From NCBI GenBank assembly GCA_030411725.1, contig MU839836.1, positions 1,401,181-1,465,180 of the forward strand: a stretch of 64,000 nt of DNA, in the 5' to 3' direction. The notes beneath the pieces were generated by a model. The model saw only the letters and a list, made by a program, of their open reading frames with translations. It made no database searches and was not told where the DNA came from. The DNA is from Echria macrotheca. Taxonomy: Eukaryota > Ascomycota > Sordariomycetes > Sordariales > Schizotheciaceae. A program made the translations under genes and the position numbers. Of this stretch, positions 44,811 to 55,890 are shown piece after piece (position 1 is the stretch's first letter; each line of letters opens with the position of its first letter).

Positions 44811-46186
44811 AGAGGGTGGACTGCTAGTCCGGGGGGTGACTAGTAGTAGTCCGGACTTGTAATTTACCCCCTAATTATTAATATAATATTTTCAGTTTTT
44901 AATTACTATAATAGGGTTATTAATTAATTATGTTAATTATTATTAGTAATATAGGCTGTATATTATATTAATATTAGCTAATAAATATAATAATTCATTC
45001 ATTAAGCTTAATTCGCCATACTCTGCGTATTTGTCAATTCTATATTGCAAGTATAAAAAGATGATTTTTAATAGTAAAATTTATTTAAACCGTTAATATT
45101 TTATAAAAAGCTTTAAAATAAAAATATTGCAAAATTGGCTTAGTAAAAAGAATATTTTAAATGACTTACTAATTTAGTATAATATTATTTCCTAGTTACT
45201 ATTCTTTATTTTTCTTCATTACGGCTATTAGATTTACCACAATCAATTGAAATATTAAGCTTTATTTCGAGCTAATTATACGTTTTGATATAATTCGATT
45301 TCAAATCTCTAATTAAAAATCGAGTCTTTTTAATTAACTTTAAATAGCATTTAGATAGTATATAGGGTAATAAATAATATATTTTAGCACTAATGTCTAT
45401 TTAAAAATACTATGGGTAGAGGGAGAAAAGTATATTTCTATTTAAAAAAAACCATAAAAGGATTATTCTTACAAGATAAGCCTAAAGGAATACAAATCTG
45501 AAATGCGCTAGTCTTCTATTTTATTATTACTTAATACATAGTAATTTTTATCTTATGATATTATTATCCCTCGATTCAATAAAAGTGGATAAAAACTAAA
45601 GTTATTTTCTTTAATCCAATTATGATTTTTTATATAAGTAGATTATTACTTAATAATTAAAATTCTAATTTACATAATTATATTATAATAACTCGTTAGT
45701 AGTACAAATAACTATAAGCTTTATTATAAGCTCTTGACCCTTTTAAAATACTAATTGTATTATAGTTAAAACCTCTTTTTTATAGGAAAAGAGCCTAAAA
45801 ACACTCATTTTGTAGAAAATAAGCTTGGGAAAAAACCCTATTTAATTAATAATTGAATTTGTGTAGTTGTCCGGATTATTAGTCCGGGTAGTTTAGTTAC
45901 GGCCGTAATTCTGATTACTGGACTATAGTAGTCTGGATTACTGGACTAATAACTAAGGACTAATGTCTTAACCCTGCCTATATTAGTAGTAATGATTAAA
46001 ATAATGAATTAAAGAGCCTAATATAGTAATTGAAAATTAAAAATATTATATTAAGGGGTGGATTACTGTTTGAACTAGTGACTACAGTAGTCAAAGTAGT
46101 CGGACTACTAGTCCGGGGGGTGACTAGACTACTATAACTAATAGTCCGGGTCACTAACTATTAGTTTAAACTAAATCCTAACTCTG
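44811..46186. mobile_element. TAGTCC-family fragments in tandem
   Basis: Ends or subterminal blocks at about 44815-44875, 45865-45977 (ending GTCTTAACCCTG) and 46055-46186 (ending AATCCTAACTCTG), with family interior between. At least two partial elements, heavily C-to-T mutated. No transposase seen. Confidence 0.55.
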
Positions 46187-46209
46187 CTTTACCTATATAT
46201 ATATATATA

Positions 46210-47630
46210 CAGGGTTAGCAAATTAGTCAGTAGTCATTAGTCAAGGCACTGACTAGACTACAGTAGTCAGTAGTCAGCGCTGTGACTAGACTACGGTAGT
46301 CAGTAGTCTAACTACTAACTACTGTAGTTTGACTACTAGTCAAATATAATATTTTTTATTAGTAAAATGATTAAAAGCCTATTAATGCTATGGATTTAAA
46401 TACTTACTTATGGTAATAATAATACGAATATACTATATAAACGGTAGTATTACTACCGTAGTATTATATTTCTTATTAATTAACAAAAAGAGCATAAGTA
46501 ATTATCAAAATTATTAGCTTTTCATAACAGTAATCATAATTTATATACTTTCTAACGTAAAATTCAATTTTTATCAGCATTTCCGTTATAATTGACTAAT
46601 TCTGAGAATATATACGGCATCCTTATAATACTTTATACCCTATCCATAATTTAGTTGTATATTATTATATAAGCTGAGCTTTTAAAATAGAATTTGAAAT
46701 TCATAAGTACGAAAAGTTGCAATTGGAGTTAAATAGCGATATCGATTTCCAATGGGTTTTTAAGATGCTAATAAGCGTATTAACTTTAAATAAAAAGTAG
46801 TTATATATAAGTAGTACTATTGTATTTTATTTAGTATAAAAATATTTTTACTTTTAGTATGTTTACTAATAAAAATTACGATTTTAACTATTTTTTACTC
46901 TTAATTCCTATTAGAGTAGTAATTACCAAATATTCCTTACGCTTATAGTAGAAATGGATGTTATTTATTATATATACAACCTACCTCAAGCTTTTATACT
47001 GATCTTGAATTTTAATAAATAATTGGAAATCGAGGTGCATAAAAAGTTATAATTAAGTCAAAGTAAAAATACTCATTTCAAATACCGTTTTAAAAATTCA
47101 CTAAGCGTAGTAACTTATAATTAAAAATACTTATAGGTAAGTTACAAATGATGCTATTAGGTAGTCCTAAAATATTTTACTTTTGTCTAAATTAAAATTA
47201 TTATTTAACTATTTGATACTTTTCTACTAGAGGTAAGCTATCTTAAAAGTCAGTAAAAAAGCAACTCTACACATTAACTATATAATTAAGTTATTATGGA
47301 TAGTTAATCCAATATTTAACGCTTTAATTTAAATTATAATAATTATTATTACTAATATACTACCATTAAACTTTAATTATAAAGCCATTACTAATAACTA
47401 TTTAAAGTACTTATTATTTTTATTATTTTTACCCACTAACTACGAAAGTCAGACCACTAACTACAGTAGTCACAGTAGTCTAATCAGTAGTCAAAGTACT
47501 AACTAAACTACAGTAGTCGTAGTTAAGGCAGTGACTAGACTACAGTAATCAATAGTCAAGGCAGTAACTAAACTACAGTAGTTAGTAATCTGACTACTAA
47601 CTACAGTAATCTAACTAATTCCCAACCCTA
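46210..47630 (+). mobile_element. Complete non-autonomous hAT element (1421 bp)
   Basis: CAGGGTTAGCAAATTAGTC to CTAATTCCCAACCCTA, flanked by TATATATA at 46202-46209 and 47631-47638. Interior and subterminal arrays match 42675-44196. More RIP-worn than that copy (terminal G-to-A at the last base). Confidence 0.85.
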
Positions 47631-47638
47631 TATATATA

Positions 47639-49384
47639 TATATATATAACTATTAATAGTACTTAATTACAATTATTACTATTAACCCTTATACTATTAT
47701 AGTTATTAATTAATTATAATACCACCTTAACTAATTTTAATGTCGTTTAAAGATTTAGATGTTTGGGATTATTATTTCTCTTACCCCGTAGGGGTTACTT
47801 AATGTAGACCGAGTCCCTAGGCCTAAGGCTTATACAAAACTTTTACCGTAACTATTTAAGTGGAAACGCTACTACTACGTTGCGAGTAAGACAAAACTAC
47901 GTACTTAGGCCGTATAAAACGCTTTAATCCTAACTAAGCCTTAGCCCTACTTACTAATAGAGGTACTAGCTGTTAGGCTTTTATTTATTAATCTTTCTGT
48001 TTATTAAATTAGTAAGGTACCCTACAAAGCTGCTACAGCCGCGCTTTGTACTTATATTATTTCCCAAAGGTTTTTAAACCTATAAGTTTAAAGCTATTAT
48101 TTCTTTTGCTTGCGCCTACCTCGTTATAGCTGCAAGCATCTCGTTAATATCTCGTATATTAAACTCCGGTTTTACCGGTGCGGAAGAAGCTAATGCGCAA
48201 CCCCTCGGCCAGGGGGTTTAATCCGCCTCTACCGTTCCTACTTTACGTTCCTTATAATATTTTCGTTTTAAAGCTGTACCGGCTTCAAAGCTATATTAGT
48301 TTTAATTAGTTATATTGTTTTTCTTAAATAGTTTAGTAATATAAAGTAATAGGGTTAGTTTACTTACCTTTTCTTTACTTATATAATCTATTTTATCTTT
48401 TTAAAATACTACTTAAATTATACCGTATACTTACTAGCGTAATTAACGTACCGTATACGCCTTATACCTATAACATTTCCACTACTGCAAGCGATTTCAT
48501 CCTTATCCTACTTCTTCGCCTTATACTTAGTTGTTTATTTATAAATATTATTTATCTTATACTATAATGGAATATATTCCCCGGCCTTATAAGCTATACG
48601 GTAATTCTACGGTTACTTTTTATACAAATAGCTATACTATCTACAACATACAAACTTCGTAATATATATTTTTATTATATAACTAAAGCTATAGTAAAGA
48701 TAATATTGCTAAAATACTATACTATTAGTAAAAAAAACTCGTAAAGATATTAAGTGCCTTTTACCACTAAGCCGCAGGTATAAAGCGAGTTCGCTTTATC
48801 TACGCTACTTATAGCAATGTAAAAAAAGGTTTTTATTTTCTTCCTTACGGTTTTAAAAACTATTACCCTAACCTCCGTAATGTTATTTTCCGCCGAGATC
48901 TTCTCTTTTAAATACTAAGGCATACTTTCGCTAAGTACTCGCTACGAACTGAATTTATAGGCGACAATTATATAGCTTTTGCGAGTTACGACTACCGCGC
49001 TATTAAACGCTTTTTTCACTCAAGCTGTATTATTTTCTACGTATTTCCTACCTTTTTCAGTTTCGAATATAATCTTTTAGTTACCGCTAGATGGGTAGCT
49101 CTGTTAACCGTATCCACCACTTGTACATTCGACCGTTTATTATCTTCCTTCCTCTAACCGATCTGCACTATAACTTAACGTTTGGGATTAAATAACCTAT
49201 TATACTTATAATACCGTTTAAAAACCCAGGTATTATAAGAATAACCCTTTCCCTTCTCCTTACAATAAACGTTACCTTACGCGGTACTATAACAATCTAA
49301 TCTAACCTTACCCTTAATTAAACTGTAAAATCGCCTTTAACCTAACTTAAGTTTTAACGTCGTTTAGAAACCTAAACGTTAAAC
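47639..49384. other. Unresolved segment with mainly C-to-T type wear, no gene
   Basis: About 1.7 kb with more C than the surroundings. Loosely similar words stand at both ends (TTTTAATGTCGTTTA near 47742 and TTTTAACGTCGTTTAG near 49352), which could be worn terminal direct repeats. No frame survives. Possibly an LTR element or a decayed duplicated gene. Confidence 0.35.
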
Positions 49385-49594
49385 CTAAGGTTAGGATTTA
49401 GTTTAAATTAGTAGTTAGTAGTTCGAACTATTAATCACAATAGTCTAATTACCAGCTAGACTACTAGTCCAGGTAGTCTAGTCACTACCCAAACTACTAG
49501 TCCGGGTAATCTAATTACGGCTATAATTCTAACTACCAAACTATAGTAATCTAGACTACTAAACTAATAACTAAGGACTAATATCCCAACCCTA
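49385..49594. mobile_element. Short TAGTCC-family MITE, worn
   Basis: Starts with a mutated terminus (AAGGTTAGGATTTAG), ends ATATCCCAACCCTA. About 210 bp, with inverted TAGTCC-like blocks. Confidence 0.6.
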
Positions 49595-49931
49595 ATTAAA
49601 CCTAACAACACCTACCCCCCCCCCCCCAAATTAATTATAAATGGTTCAAAAATCTGGGCTAATGATTAATTTCTTATTAAATAATCTATTACGTTATTTA
49701 AAAAACTAAACATAATAAATTACTAATTTCTTCTTCGCTAGGGCTAATACCAGGATTGTAATTTAATCCGGACTACTAGCCACAGTAATCTAATCACCCC
49801 CCAAACTAATAATCCACCCCTTAATATAGTATTTTTTATTTTTAATTACTATATTAGGCCTATTAGTTAATTAATTTAATTATTATTACTAGTATAGGCT
49901 ATATATTATATTAATATTAGGTTATAAAATT

Positions 49932-50847
49932 ATTATTATTATTTGTCTTAAACCGTAGGAAGCCGAAAGCTTTTACCCCTAAAGGGTAAGCGGTCCCTCT
50001 TCTATATAATTATAGCACATAAGTACCTTTTATCTAATCTCAACGCGCATACGCTCCGAGTATATATCGAAAAGCTCCTTCGCAATTTACTTAATCGGGC
50101 TTTTCTGCGCCCAGGATACGATTATAACAAAGGAAAAACAAAAAGAGTGAAAAATGTGAAAAATATAAAAAAGAAATAGGGTTTTTGAGGGAAAGTACCG
50201 CCCTGTACTCAGTCCAAGGTAAATACACTCTTTCCACTATTTAAGAAGTAACTTAAATATTCATCTTGGTAAGTTATTATTTTATCTTTTACTATTAAGG
50301 TCTTTAAATAATAGATATGGTAAACAAAAGGGGTAAATAAAAGTAAAAAAAGGGGCGTGGTTGGTCCGTAGTAAGTACGTTTCCCTTTAGCTTCTAGTTA
50401 ATTCGAATTTTAGTATGTTTCGGTGGGTTATTAAGGTTTTCGATAGCAGATAAGATGAATAAAGAAAGAAGCGGGGTGTAGTTGGTTCTAGGTAGGTACG
50501 CCCCCTTGCTAAATTTTAATTAATTAGTTATATAGGGAAAAAGTTCGGATGGAGGAAAGTAAGGCCCTGGCGCAGCTATGTAGGGGTTACCCGGCCATAT
50601 ATAAATAAGTAGCCTTTCTTCTACCCCGATCCATTTCTTTTCTTTTTACCTTATACTACTGTTGCTATAGCTATTATCCCTAATTTAGTACCCTTCCGGC
50701 GTAATCGCCAGATTGCTGTATAAGTACCGACTCCGGTACGAGTACGCTACTAACCCTCTAGTCCGGATAACCTTTTCGTCGCCGGTTCGTATTTACGCTA
50801 CGTTAACCGGCTGCAGCCAGGTAAATTGGGGGTTAATACCTATTGCT
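49932..50847 (-). mobile_element. Non-LTR retroposon copy (916 bp) with 13-bp duplication
   Basis: Flanked by AGGTTATAAAATT at 49919-49931 and 50848-50860. Minus orientation: 3' hairpin/TAA tail at 49932. The 5' part (50.35-50.85 kb) keeps GC-balanced sequence not present in the short form. No open frame. Confidence 0.8.
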
Positions 50848-51425
50848 AGGTTATAAAATTAATAATCTACTTATAATACTTATTTTTACTACCTTTTACG
50901 GCAAACCCTATATTTATAAGCCAATTCACCACTTTCTACTTATTTGTTAGTTTTATTTATAGTATAGAAAAACTATAAATAATAGCATAATTTACTAAAA
51001 ACATTAGTATTACCGTATAGGGTCATAATTACGTAACAATTATATAAAATTCCTAATAGCAATATAATTAATCATTATATAAAACCTTTTATTAGCAGTA
51101 ATTAGGCTCCCGGAATATATTAGAAGCCTTTGGAAATCGAAAGTTTTATTCCGAGCTAATTGTAACTTTTTATACAATTGGATTTTAAATCGTTTATTAA
51201 AGTCAGGTTTAGTAAATTAACTTAAAGTAGCTTCTACCTACTATATAGGGTAGTATACGCTACCTTAAACTTACGCTACCTTATAGTACTAAAGTTTATT
51301 TAAAAATAGTAGGGAATAGGGAGAAAAGTATATTTTTATTAAGAAACCCTATAAAAGTATTATTATTATAAGATTAGCCTAGAAAAGTATAAGGTTAAAA
51401 TGGTTTATTATTATATTATATTATT

Positions 51426-51894
51426 ATTTGTTTTAAACCATAGAAAGCCGAAAGCTTCCAACCCTAAGGAATAGGCAGTCCCTCTTCTATATAGTTATCG
51501 TACATAAGTGCCTTTTATCTAATCTCAGTACGTATACGCTCCGAGTACGTATCGAAATACTCCTTCGCAATCTACTCGATCGGGCTCTTCTGCGCCCAGG
51601 ATGCGATTGTAATAAAGGAAAAAAAAACAAAAAGAGTGAAAAATGTAAACAAAATGTGAAAAATGTGAAAAATGGGGTTTTTGAGGGAAGGTGCTGCCCT
51701 GTACTTAGTCCGAGGTAAATACGCTCTTTTTACCGTTTAAGAGGTAACTCAGGTTTCAATCTCGGTGAGTTATTATCTCATCTTTTGCCATCAGGGTCCT
51801 CAGACAGCAAGCAGGGCAAACAAAGGGGGTAAATAACGGTAAAAGGAAGGAGGGGCGTGGTCGGTTTATAGTAGGTGCGTTTCCCTTCGGCTTC
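51426..51894 (-). mobile_element. Non-LTR retroposon copy (about 470 bp)
   Basis: Same 3' end (TTTGTTTTAAACCAT, hairpin, GGAATAGGC). The 5' break is at GGCTTCT near 51894, a third truncation point. Flanks on both sides are ATATTATATTA-like, consistent with a duplication but too simple to fix its length. Confidence 0.65.
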
Positions 51895-52303
51895 TATATT
51901 ATATTATATTACTACTTAATAAGTATTGACTTTCATTTTATAATATTACAATTCCTCGATTTAATAAAATTAGTTAGAAACTAAAGTTGTTATTTTGATC
52001 TAATTGTAACTCTGTGTATAAGTAGATTTCAAATCATTAATTAAAAGTTCAATTTTAGTAATTATACTATAATAACTTATAAGCTATATAACTAGTTATA
52101 AGCGTTATTATAAGCCTTAAATCCGGTTTGAAAAACGCATACTTTTATAGTGAAAAGCTCGGTTTTATAGGAAAAGTGCCTTAAAATCCGATTTTATAAG
52201 ATATAATAACTTTAAAAAAATATAAAAACTATATAATCGGTAAATATTAAATATTAACGGTAATTAACCATTTAATTAAAAACTTTAATTTTAATTTTTA
52301 CAG

Positions 52304-52660
52304 TTGATTGGGGACCCTGGTGGCAAAAGATGAGATGATGACTCACCGAGATTGCAGCTTGAGTCACCCCTCAAACGGTAGAAAGAGCGTACCTACCTCG
52401 GACCGAGTACAGGGCGGCACCTTCCTTCGGACCCCTATTTCACATTTTTCACTCCTTTTATTTCCTTTATTATAATCGCATTCTGGGCGCAAAAGAGCCC
52501 GATCGAGTGGATTGCGAAGCAGCTTTTCGATATTACTCGGAGTGTATACGCACCAAGATTAAATAAAAGGCACTCATGTGCTATAACTATAAAGAAAAGG
52601 AACTACTTACCCTTTAGGGGTAGAAGCCTTTGGCTTCTTACGGTTTAAGATAAATAATAA
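52304..52660 (+). mobile_element. Short-form non-LTR retroposon copy (357 bp), plus strand
   Basis: 5' TTGATTGGGGACC, same as the 39.4 kb copy; 3' hairpin and AAATAATAA tail. Flanked by TAATTTTTACAG (52292-52303) and TAATTTTTATAG (52661-52672), 11 of 12 identical. A box-A-like TGGCAAAAGATG lies near the 5' end; a box B is not convincing. Best read as a SINE-like element sharing its 3' end with a longer partner. Confidence 0.75.
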
Positions 52661-52819
52661 TAATTTTTATAGTAGTCCAGGTAATCTAGTCACCCCCCGG
52701 ACTACTAGTCTAATAGTCCAGTCACGGCCCGGACTATTAGTTTAGTAGTCTAGTTACAACCGTGATTTTAATTACTAGACTACAATAGTCCAGACTACCG
52801 GACTAATATCCTAACCCTA

Positions 52820-53531
52820 GCTAATACCCTTAAAGTAAGTAATTACCGACATTCCAAACTATCTTCCAATATTATTTAAAGATCTAAGTATTAAAAAACG
52901 GATTATGAATCTTTTATAATAGCTACCCCCCTAGTAATAACCCCCTAACTAATAATAGTTATAATTTCAATAATCGGGATAACAAACTAATCGTATTAGT
53001 AAATAAACTACTTAATTATCTTAACCTTTTTAAAACCTATATAAAAAAGCTACGTTAAGTATTAGATTTTATCTAATAAAACCTAAATAGACTTTAAGTA
53101 TAAAAAGCAAGGAAACTCAAGTTAAGGGTACTTACTGACTATCTAACTACTATTTTAATTAAAAGTTTAAATATAATCGTTAGCTTTTTTAAGAATTTAT
53201 TAAAATTAAAATTACTATTACTATACCCCCCCCCCCCCCCCCCATATTAAAACCTTGAAAATAATAAAGAAATATAAAAGTCCTATTTTATAATTTTACA
53301 AAGAAATACTAAAGCATTTATCTTATTAAATAAAGAAACTTAAATATACCCGTATAAATAAGCTAAGCAACTTATTTAATTCCTTTATCCTTATATCTAT
53401 TTTTTACGAAACCTTAAGCTTTTAATTTTCTTTTAACAAATTTCTAACTTGCAAATCTTCCACTAATCCCTAAGTTATTTAACAAGGAAAAATCAAAACA
53501 AAAGCAAAGAAATAAAGGTTAAAACAAATAT
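52820..53531. other. AT-rich sequence with poly-C run, no gene
   Basis: Contains a C homopolymer near 53226-53243. Nothing else is supported. Confidence 0.5.
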
Positions 53532-53671
53532 TGTCACGGCGCGCAGCAGCAGCGCTAACGACCACTGAGCCGTGCCCTATAAAAGGATACAAATCAATTG
53601 AACTGACAGCTCAATTGATCTCAGCGCTCTATATAGCTCGTTAGGGCAGTGCGCGGTGTAGCGCCCTAACA
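53532..53671 (+). repeat. Solo LTR (140 bp) with AATAT duplication
   Basis: Starts TGTCACGGCGCGC, ends GCGCCCTAACA, with a CCCTATAAAAGG TATA box in the middle and exact AATAT at 53527-53531 and 53672-53676. Strikingly GC-rich and unmutated within AT-rich DNA. No second copy in this window. Confidence 0.8.
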
Positions 53672-54262
53672 AATATAAGAAAATATATTAGCAAATAAGG
53701 ATAAAAAGCAAAACATACAAATAAATAAGGACTAGGAGAAAAATATCTAGCAAATAAGGATTTAAAAAAACAGCCACAAACTGTATTAGAAAACTTGAAA
53801 AACCGTCGCCTTAAACTTACGGGTGTTTTAAAGCTTAATTTAAAACCTGTATTGTTTACTCCTTTAAAATTAACTCCTCTTTAATTTATACCTTAAAATA
53901 ATTCGAATACTAATTCTCTAACCTAAGGGACAAAATAGTAAAATAGACCAATTGGGGAAACAGTTCTTTAACAATCTAAAACATAAGCAAATAACTTAAA
54001 TATAATAAACGAAAATAACGTACTTTTTAAATATATATAATGCTAGCTTAAGGAATAAAACCCGTAACAAATAATTTAACCTAAAGCTAGTACTAATAAA
54101 TATAAGCAGACTACTAGCTTTTATTAATCTACCCTCAATCCCCTAATTAAATATAAACCCTTGCCCTAATTCGTTACGCTTATAAATAACGGAACTAAAA
54201 CTTCCCTAGTTAAATATACCTACTAACAGTATTTACCCCCTTCCCCCTTATATATAAATAAA
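53672..54262. other. AT-rich RIP-type sequence, no gene
   Basis: No supported content. Confidence 0.55.
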
Positions 54263-54809
54263 CAGGGTTGGAATTTAGTCCGGACTAATAAACCACCCCT
54301 TAATATAATATTTTTAATTTTTAATTACTATATTAGGCTATTAAATTATTAATCATAATTATTATTACTAATATAGGTATACTAATATAGGTATACTAAT
54401 ATAGGTATTATATTATATTAATATTAGCTAATAAGTCCGGAGGCAACTTATTAGGTAATAAAAACCTTAAAAAAAATTGTTTTCTAGCGTATACATTCTG
54501 CTATATGTTTTGTATTATTAGGTATAAAACGGCTTAAAGTGTAAATATTACACAATTCCCTTAGCAGAATTTATATTTAAAAAAGCCTATTAACTTAGTA
54601 TAAGATTATTCACCACTTAGTATTTTTTACTTGTCATTATTTCAGCTATTGGACTTACTAAAATCAATTAAAATATGAAGTTTTTAATACAAGTTAATTA
54701 CAAGTTTTTAAACAACTGAATTTTAAATCGTTAATTAAAAATCGAGTTTACGTAATTGACGTAAAGTAGCTTTCAAATAGTATATATAGCCGTATACTAT
54801 ACCTTATAA
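54263..54809. mobile_element. TAGTCC-family fragment
   Basis: Starts CAGGGTTGGAATTTAGTCC and continues into the family interior. Contains a small tandem ACTAATATAGGTAT repeat (54366-54410). No right end before the next element begins. Confidence 0.6.
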
Positions 54810-55122
54810 CAGGGTTGGGACTTAGTTTAAACTAGTAGTTAGTAGTCCAGACTACTAGTCACAGTAGTTTAGTTAGTACACAGTAGTCTAGTTACTAACT
54901 AAACTACTGTAACTAGCAGTTACCCCTTAAACTAATAGTTTAGGTAGTTTAATTTCTAGTAACTACTAGTTTAGTAGTCTAATTATACCCCGGACTAGTA
55001 GTTCGATTACATAACTACTATAGTTACTAATCCAGACTAGTAATCCGGGGGGTAATTAAATTACTGTGACTAGTAGTCCGGATTACTGATTATTAGTTTG
55101 GATTAAATCTTTCTTAACCTTA
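54810..55122. mobile_element. TAGTCC-family fold-back element (about 313 bp)
   Basis: Left end CAGGGTTGGGACTTAGTTT and right end reading GATTAAATCTTTCTTAACCTTA are inverted versions of one terminus. Dense TAGTC/GACTA words between. No duplication recognised. Confidence 0.6.
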
Positions 55123-55361
55123 CTATTACTTAACCTATAAACTCTACCTTAAGATTACTCGTATAGGCGGACGGACGACTTAAATATAACTATACGTCTT
55201 CAGTATAACTAATACCTAACTAGCAATTAAACGCGTTTATAAGTATTAAAAACTAAAGGAGATTAAAGGATTAAACGAAATAAATAAACTGGATAAATAG
55301 AATAAGATAAATAAATAAGATAAAATAAATAGATAAAATAATAGTAATATAAAGGAAAAAG
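55123..55361. other. AT-rich sequence, no gene
   Basis: Includes a purine-rich GATAAATAAAT-type simple repeat near 55270-55345. Confidence 0.5.
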
Positions 55362-55493
55362 TGTAACGGCTAGCGCACTAAACCTACACAATGAGCCAAG
55401 CTTTTAAAAGAATTACCAGAATTCTAAGGTTAGCACTTTAGAATCCTAACTGTGAAATATATACCAGTACAACCCCCAGCTAGGGCCGTGACT
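55362..55493. mobile_element. 132-bp TGTAACG...CGTGACT element, second copy
   Basis: Flanked by AAAAG at 55357-55361 and 55494-55498. Same element as 37538-37668, with several C-to-T/G-to-A changes. Confidence 0.7.
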
Positions 55494-55890
55494 AAAAGTA
55501 TCTAACGGTTTATAAGGTGAGTTAAACTTAAATTAAAAAGTCAATAAATATATAATTTAAATGTACGGTTTATAGGGATAAGTTAAATAATTAAGTTAAT
55601 TGTCATTCTATAGGGGCATTACGGGGCTATAACCCGGTAGGGCTATACCCTATAAAGGTACGTATATATAAACTAAAGAGATACAAGCTTAGATAAGGTT
55701 ATAAAACCCTATTATCTAGGACTTTACCTAAAAGGGATTTTTAGTTAATTCATTTAAATTAACAAATCTAGTCATCTTCCTTTTACTTTTGCTTTTGCGT
55801 TAGTTTTACCTGCATATACCTACAAGCCTATTAGAAAAAGTAAAATATATTTATACTAGCAAATAATAATATTAATAGCTTACCTATAAG
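55494..55890. other. AT-rich sequence with a possible worn copy of the 28.8 kb island
   Basis: Words near 55680-55830 (CTTTTGCTTTTGCG, CCTGCATATACCT, TTATAAAACCC) resemble the reverse complement of 28779-28980. Otherwise no content. Confidence 0.4.

Larger units (their letters stand above)
49751..52819. mobile_element. TAGTCC-family element carrying three nested retroposon copies
   Basis: Left end CAGGATTGTAATTTAATCC at 49751; right end ATCCTAACCCTA near 52819. The family interior is split by retroposon copies at 49932-50847, about 51426-51894 and 52304-52660; removing them gives the same interior order as at 33-36 kb and 44-46 kb. Confidence 0.6.
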
